Assembly (NCBI GenBank): GCA_003447595.1
Contig: DLYT01000147.1
Location: forward strand, 13,916-20,704
Length of the DNA stretch: 6,789 nt
Direction of reading: 5' to 3'
Origin: Porphyromonadaceae bacterium
GTDB lineage: Bacteria; Bacteroidota; Bacteroidia; Bacteroidales; CAMTPD01
The notes below the pieces were generated by a model. It was not told the origin of the DNA. It made no database searches and worked only from the letters and a program-made list of their open reading frames with translations. Numbering within the stretch: position 1 is the first letter of the stretch; every line of letters begins with the position of its first letter. Made by a program: the position numbers and the translations under genes. Shown piece after piece: positions 6,328 through 6,789 of the stretch.

Positions 6328-6382
6328 TGACGAATGTTTGTTTGATTGTGGGAGCAAATGAAAAGACCTAACGATCAAACTT

Positions 6383-6789
6383 ATGATAAAAGCTTTACAA
6401 AAGCGGCCCCTTATGAGGCCGCTTTTTTTCTTGTTGACCGGAATTTTAGTACATGAATATGGAGCGCAATGTATTTCCATTGTGCTTGTATGTATTGGGG
6501 CTATTGTTGTTTCGCTGTTGCTGGCTCGCTATCGCACGCGGCAAGAGAAGTATGCATTTCGCTGGATAGACGGGGCAATCATTTCGCTGCTTTTCTTTTT
6601 GGGCGGATATGCTTCGGCCGCATTACATGCCAATAATGTGCGATGGCCATACTCCGACGGTCAAGCAAATGTTACCGTCAAACTACTTTCTATTCCAAAG
6701 GAAAAAGAGAAAACCGTTGCTTGCGATGTTCAGTTGGTACAAATACAACGGAACGATTCGATCCTTACTTCACACAAAAAAGCCATTCT
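6383..6789 (+). CDS. comEC: ComEC/Rec2-family DNA uptake channel, N-terminal part, cut by window end
   Basis: The frame runs open for 135 codons plus two bases to the end of the window. ComEC forms the inner membrane channel that brings single-stranded DNA into the cytoplasm during natural transformation. The visible part has the family's N-terminal layout: the KRPLMRPLFFLLTGIL segment (7-22), hydrophobic helices at about 13-23, 29-48 and 64-81, then the start of the soluble DUF4131-type region (WPYSDGQANVTVKLLSIP, 88-105, continuing to CDVQLVQI). The competence domain and any metallo-beta-lactamase domain lie outside the window. The first in-frame ATG after the upstream TGA (6356 region) is at 6383; Met11 at 6413 is an alternative start. 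No Shine-Dalgarno sequence is positioned for either. A terminator-like hairpin overlaps codons 6-16. The call rests on topology, the N-terminal motif and the position after rpe. Confidence 0.75.
   Translation, partial: MIKALQKRPLMRPLFFLLTGILVHEYGAQCISIVLVCIGAIVVSLLLARYRTRQEKYAFRWIDGAIISLLFFLGGYASAALHANNVRWPYSDGQANVTVKLLSIPKEKEKTVACDVQLVQIQRNDSILTSHKKAI
6399..6429 (+). terminator. Terminator-like hairpin inside the start of comEC
   Basis: AAAAGCGGCC (6399-6408) pairs perfectly with GGCCGCTTTT (6417-6426) around an 8-base loop, and the T-run extends to 6429 (seven T in all). It has every sequence feature of an intrinsic terminator and would serve rpe, which has no other terminator, yet it overlaps comEC codons 6-16. 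The loop contains the ATG of Met11. It may end most rpe transcripts and let only some reach comEC. Confidence 0.65.

Overview
The window looks like a chromosomal segment from a member of the Bacteroidales (phylum Bacteroidota). The evidence is the promoter style (TAnnTTTG -7 boxes with A/T-rich leaders in place of most Shine-Dalgarno sites), the gene content (GH33 sialidase, OmpP1/FadL-family outer membrane protein, rpe followed by comEC) and secreted proteins with classical signal peptides. I cannot name a genus from sequence alone.

Layout. Bases 1-750 are the C-terminal 249 residues of a GH33 exo-alpha-sialidase on the + strand, closed by an intrinsic terminator (765-821). Bases 822-1521 hold no intact gene. 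This stretch lies between two converging terminators and contains a possible decayed GNAT acetyltransferase (about 827-1074), a 10-bp inverted repeat and an imperfect 22-bp tandem duplication (1249-1292). A near-perfect bidirectional terminator (1521-1560) then ends prmA (ribosomal protein L11 methyltransferase, - strand, 1577-2422). The 2423-2748 gap is a divergent promoter region. To the right it drives a probable two-gene operon: a secreted protein with a core very rich in Trp, Gly, Pro and Ser (2749-3906), then an OmpP1/FadL-like beta-barrel (3931-5493), closed by a 16-bp GNRA-loop terminator (5526-5567). Next comes rpe (ribulose-phosphate 3-epimerase, 5677-6327) with its own TACCTTTG promoter, and the first 135 codons of a ComEC/Rec2-type DNA uptake channel (6383 to the window end).

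How the genes relate. Most of the window is housekeeping (prmA, rpe, comEC) or common Bacteroidales accessory function (sialidase). The least explained unit is the Trp-rich secreted protein plus outer membrane barrel, which share one promoter region and one terminator and so are probably made together for an envelope function. The second notable point is a terminator-like hairpin lying inside the first codons of comEC, with an alternative in-frame ATG in its loop. I found no tRNA, rRNA, CRISPR array, insertion sequence or attachment site.
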